In this document: in pieces, positions 61,825-64,000 of the stretch
Numbering within the stretch: the stretch's first letter is position 1
Layout of the letters: each line of letters begins with the position of its first letter
From: Hyphomicrobium_A sp044507625
GTDB lineage: Bacteria; Pseudomonadota; Alphaproteobacteria; Rhizobiales; Hyphomicrobiaceae
Assembly: GCA_044507625.1 (NCBI GenBank)
Contig: JBIQJE010000018.1
Span: forward strand, 5,414-69,413
Direction: 5' to 3'
Length of the DNA: 64,000 nt
Program-made: the position numbers and the translations under genes
Notes under the pieces: model-generated
Told to the model about the DNA's origin: nothing
The model's input: only the letters and a program-made list of their open reading frames with translations
Databases searched by the model: none

Positions 61825-64000
61825 TTGGCCGCGAAACTCTCGCGTTGGATCTTTGTCGTGCTGGCCCTCCCAATGCTGCAGTGCGCGGCGATTGCGCCGG
61901 TCGCCGCGGAACCTCGCATTGCGAGCTATATTAAAAAGGTAACGCCGCAAGACTTCTTCCCCCAGGCGACGCGTTTCGGAGAGCCGCAGGGCGAACCGCC
62001 AGTTATTCCGATTTTCTCCAATAGCGAACAAATCGGTTTCGTCTATTTGAATTCCGACTTCACGGGCTCCGTTGGCTATTCCGGCAAGCCCATACGCATC
62101 CTCGTCGGCATCGACATGCAGGGCGTGCTCACGGGCTTCAAACTGATGGAGCATAAAGAGCCCATCGTTCTCGTCGGCGTGCCTGAGAAGCATGTCGTCG
62201 CAGCGATGAATAAGCTCATCGGCACCAAAATCCGGCCGATTGCATCTGGGACGGAGCGCGCGCCGCAGCCGGATATCGTCAGCGGCGCGACCGTCACTAT
62301 TCTCGTCATGGCGGACAGTATCGTGCGCTCGGCGGTGCGCCTCATCCGGACGGGACGGATCGCAGCCGGAGAAGCTGGTGCTTCGGCCGGGGGAGGGGCT
62401 GGCACGACCGCGGGCATGGCCATCAACATGGACGCGCCGGGCGGGCGGGACTGGCAGACGCTCCTCGGTGACGGATCGGTCCGCAGGCTCAAGCTGACAG
62501 TCGGTGACGTCAACGCGGCTTTCGAGCATTCGGGCAACAAGGGCGCAATCGCCAACCCCGAGAAGGGCGATCCCGAAGACACTTTCATCGATCTCTATGC
62601 TGCGCTCGTGAGCGTGCCCGCGATCGGCAAGAGCCTGCTCGGCGAAACGGGCTACGCGCGGCTGCGGGACCGGCTCAAGCCAGGACAACAGGCTATTCTG
62701 GTTGCCGGCGAGGGCCATTACTCGTTCAAAGGCTCGGGCTATGTGCGTGGCGGCATCTTCGATCGCATCGAGCTGCAGCAGGACGGATCCGGCATCCGGT
62801 TCCGGGACCGCAATCATGAGCGGCTGGGCGCGATCGAGGCGGCGGGCGCGCCCGCGCTGCGGGAGATCAGCCTTTTCACCGTTCCCGAGGACTTCGCGTT
62901 CGACCCCACGGAGCCGTGGACGCTCGATCTCATGGTCCAGCGTCTCACCGGACCGCGCGATAAGGCATTCCTCAATTTCGAGCTTACGTACTCGCTTCCG
63001 TCCGGCTTGATGGTGGCGAAGAAGGCGCCGCCCCAGGCAAGCGTGCCTGCAGCCCCCGCGGCATCAACCGATGCGACACTGCTCGCAGCCACGGGCGCCG
63101 ATGCCAGCGCGATGGAGGATGACCCGCTGTGGAAGCAGATGTGGCGCCGGCAAGGCGTATCCGTCACCATCACGGCTCTCGCCATTATCGTCCTCACCGG
63201 GATCTTCTTCTTCCAGAACGCTCTCGTACGCAGGCCTGAGATCTATACCTGGGTGCGTCGCGCGTTCCTCGTCTTCACGCTGGTATGGCTCGGCTGGTAC
63301 GCCAATGCGCAGCTCTCCGTTGTGAACGTGCTGACGTTCTCCAACGCGCTGCTGACCGGCTTCAGCTGGGAATACTTTCTGACCGCGCCGTTGATCTTCA
63401 TCCTTTGGTCGTCCGTTGCCGTCTCGCTGCTGTTCTGGGGGCGGGGTCCATTCTGCGGCTGGCTCTGCCCGTTCGGTGCCCTGCAGGAGCTGACGAACTC
63501 GATCGCGAAGGCCCTTGGCGTGCCGCAGTTTCGCGTCGCCTGGGATCTGCACGAGCGCCTCTGGCCGATCAAGTACGTGATCTTCCTCGGCCTGTTCGGA
63601 ATGTCGCTCTATTCGTTCACGGCGGCAGAGCATCTCGCCGAGGTCGAGCCGTTCAAGACGGCGATCATCCTGAAATTCGTGCGCGACTGGCCCTTCGTCG
63701 TTTTCGCGCTGGCGCTTCTCACTGCCGGCCTCTTCATCGAGCGCTTCTTCTGCCGCTACGTGTGCCCGCTCGGAGCGGCGCTCGCCATTCCCGGTCGCCT
63801 GCGGATGTTCGAATGGTTGCGGCGCTGGCCCGAATGCGGCTCGCCTTGCCAGCGCTGCGCAAACGAATGTCCCGTGCAGTCGATTCACCCCAACGGTCGC
63901 ATCAATGTCAACGAGTGCATCTACTGCATGCATTGCCAGGAGATGTACTGGGACGATCACCGCTGCCCGCACATGATCCAGATACGGCTGAAGCGCGAGA
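61825..64000 (+). CDS. NosR, regulator/electron donor for N2O reductase (runs off the window)
   Basis: About 725 residues visible, start TTG at 61825 with GAAGAGG upstream. Signal peptide (FVVLALPMLQCAAIAPVAAE); periplasmic FMN-binding domain with SGAT in DIVSGATVT; then several membrane helices (from about residue 450). Cytoplasmic iron-sulfur motifs: FCGWLCPFGALQE, FCRYVCPLGAAL, then ECGSPCQRCANECP and ECIYCMHCQEM ferredoxin-type clusters. NosR is required to express and power nosZ. It is nearly complete here; nosZDFY should follow past the end. Confidence 0.93.
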   Translation, partial: MAAKLSRWIFVVLALPMLQCAAIAPVAAEPRIASYIKKVTPQDFFPQATRFGEPQGEPPVIPIFSNSEQIGFVYLNSDFTGSVGYSGKPIRILVGIDMQGVLTGFKLMEHKEPIVLVGVPEKHVVAAMNKLIGTKIRPIASGTERAPQPDIVSGATVTILVMADSIVRSAVRLIRTGRIAAGEAGASAGGGAGTTAGMAINMDAPGGRDWQTLLGDGSVRRLKLTVGDVNAAFEHSGNKGAIANPEKGDPEDTFIDLYAALVSVPAIGKSLLGETGYARLRDRLKPGQQAILVAGEGHYSFKGSGYVRGGIFDRIELQQDGSGIRFRDRNHERLGAIEAAGAPALREISLFTVPEDFAFDPTEPWTLDLMVQRLTGPRDKAFLNFELTYSLPSGLMVAKKAPPQASVPAAPAASTDATLLAATGADASAMEDDPLWKQMWRRQGVSVTITALAIIVLTGIFFFQNALVRRPEIYTWVRRAFLVFTLVWLGWYANAQLSVVNVLTFSNALLTGFSWEYFLTAPLIFILWSSVAVSLLFWGRGPFCGWLCPFGALQELTNSIAKALGVPQFRVAWDLHERLWPIKYVIFLGLFGMSLYSFTAAEHLAEVEPFKTAIILKFVRDWPFVVFALALLTAGLFIERFFCRYVCPLGAALAIPGRLRMFEWLRRWPECGSPCQRCANECPVQSIHPNGRINVNECIYCMHCQEMYWDDHRCPHMIQIRLKRE

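Overview
The window is high-GC alphaproteobacterial DNA, most likely from a denitrifying Hyphomicrobiales bacterium. The lineage call rests on an AcpXL-type very-long-chain acyl carrier cluster, an LpxQ-like lipid A protein, many TonB receptors, a DNR-like Crp/Fnr regulator and nosR. This is inference from gene content; no 16S or other marker is present.

Left part (about 1.39-33.1 kb): a genomic island of about 31.7 kb integrated in a tRNA-Arg(TCT) gene. The intact tRNA lies at 33079-33155 on the minus strand, an integrase abuts its 3' end, and a 48-bp near-identical copy of the tRNA 3' end sits at 1393-1440. Cargo, left to right: a CadC-like regulator divergent from an NmrA/membrane protein/metallo-hydrolase/chloroperoxidase operon; a short tyrosine recombinase; a DUF6481 protein; a truncated DUF4209 gene; a PcfJ-like protein; a NERD-helicase; a metal-uptake block (two TonB receptors, one with the OprC-type CxxxM-HxM copper motif, an outer-membrane barrel and a DUF2946 protein); a defence block (ApeA-like HEPN protein with an unknown partner, a Hachiman-like HamA/HamB pair, and a divergent GHKL-ATPase fused to a PD-(D/E)xK nuclease); and a recombination end (serine recombinase, AlpA-like regulators, tRNA-like fragments, excisionase-like protein, integrase).

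Right part (33.2-64 kb): a methyltransferase, a TonB receptor with an AraC/PchR-like regulator, then a long lipid-synthesis locus: LpxQ-like protein, acpXL-fabZ-KSb-KSa-adh-KSb-KSa operon, and a divergent MaoC-SDR/FkbH/ACP operon with a double-hotdog protein. A DNR-like regulator follows, then pqqA-pqqD-pqqE with a membrane protein and a SerC-like aminotransferase, then ubiVUT and ubiDX for oxygen-independent ubiquinone synthesis, a ferritin-like protein and nosR, which runs off the window.

The main discovery candidate is regulatory and functional. Six copies of a 14-bp dyad close to TTAAC-N4-GTCAA sit in the promoter regions of the LpxQ-like gene, the acyl-chain operons, the Crp/Fnr gene itself, pqqA, ubiT/ubiD and nosR. 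I infer a single low-oxygen or NO-responsive regulon that couples an unusual acyl-ACP pathway, possibly glyceryl-primed, and a PqqA-type modified peptide to anaerobic quinone synthesis and N2O respiration.
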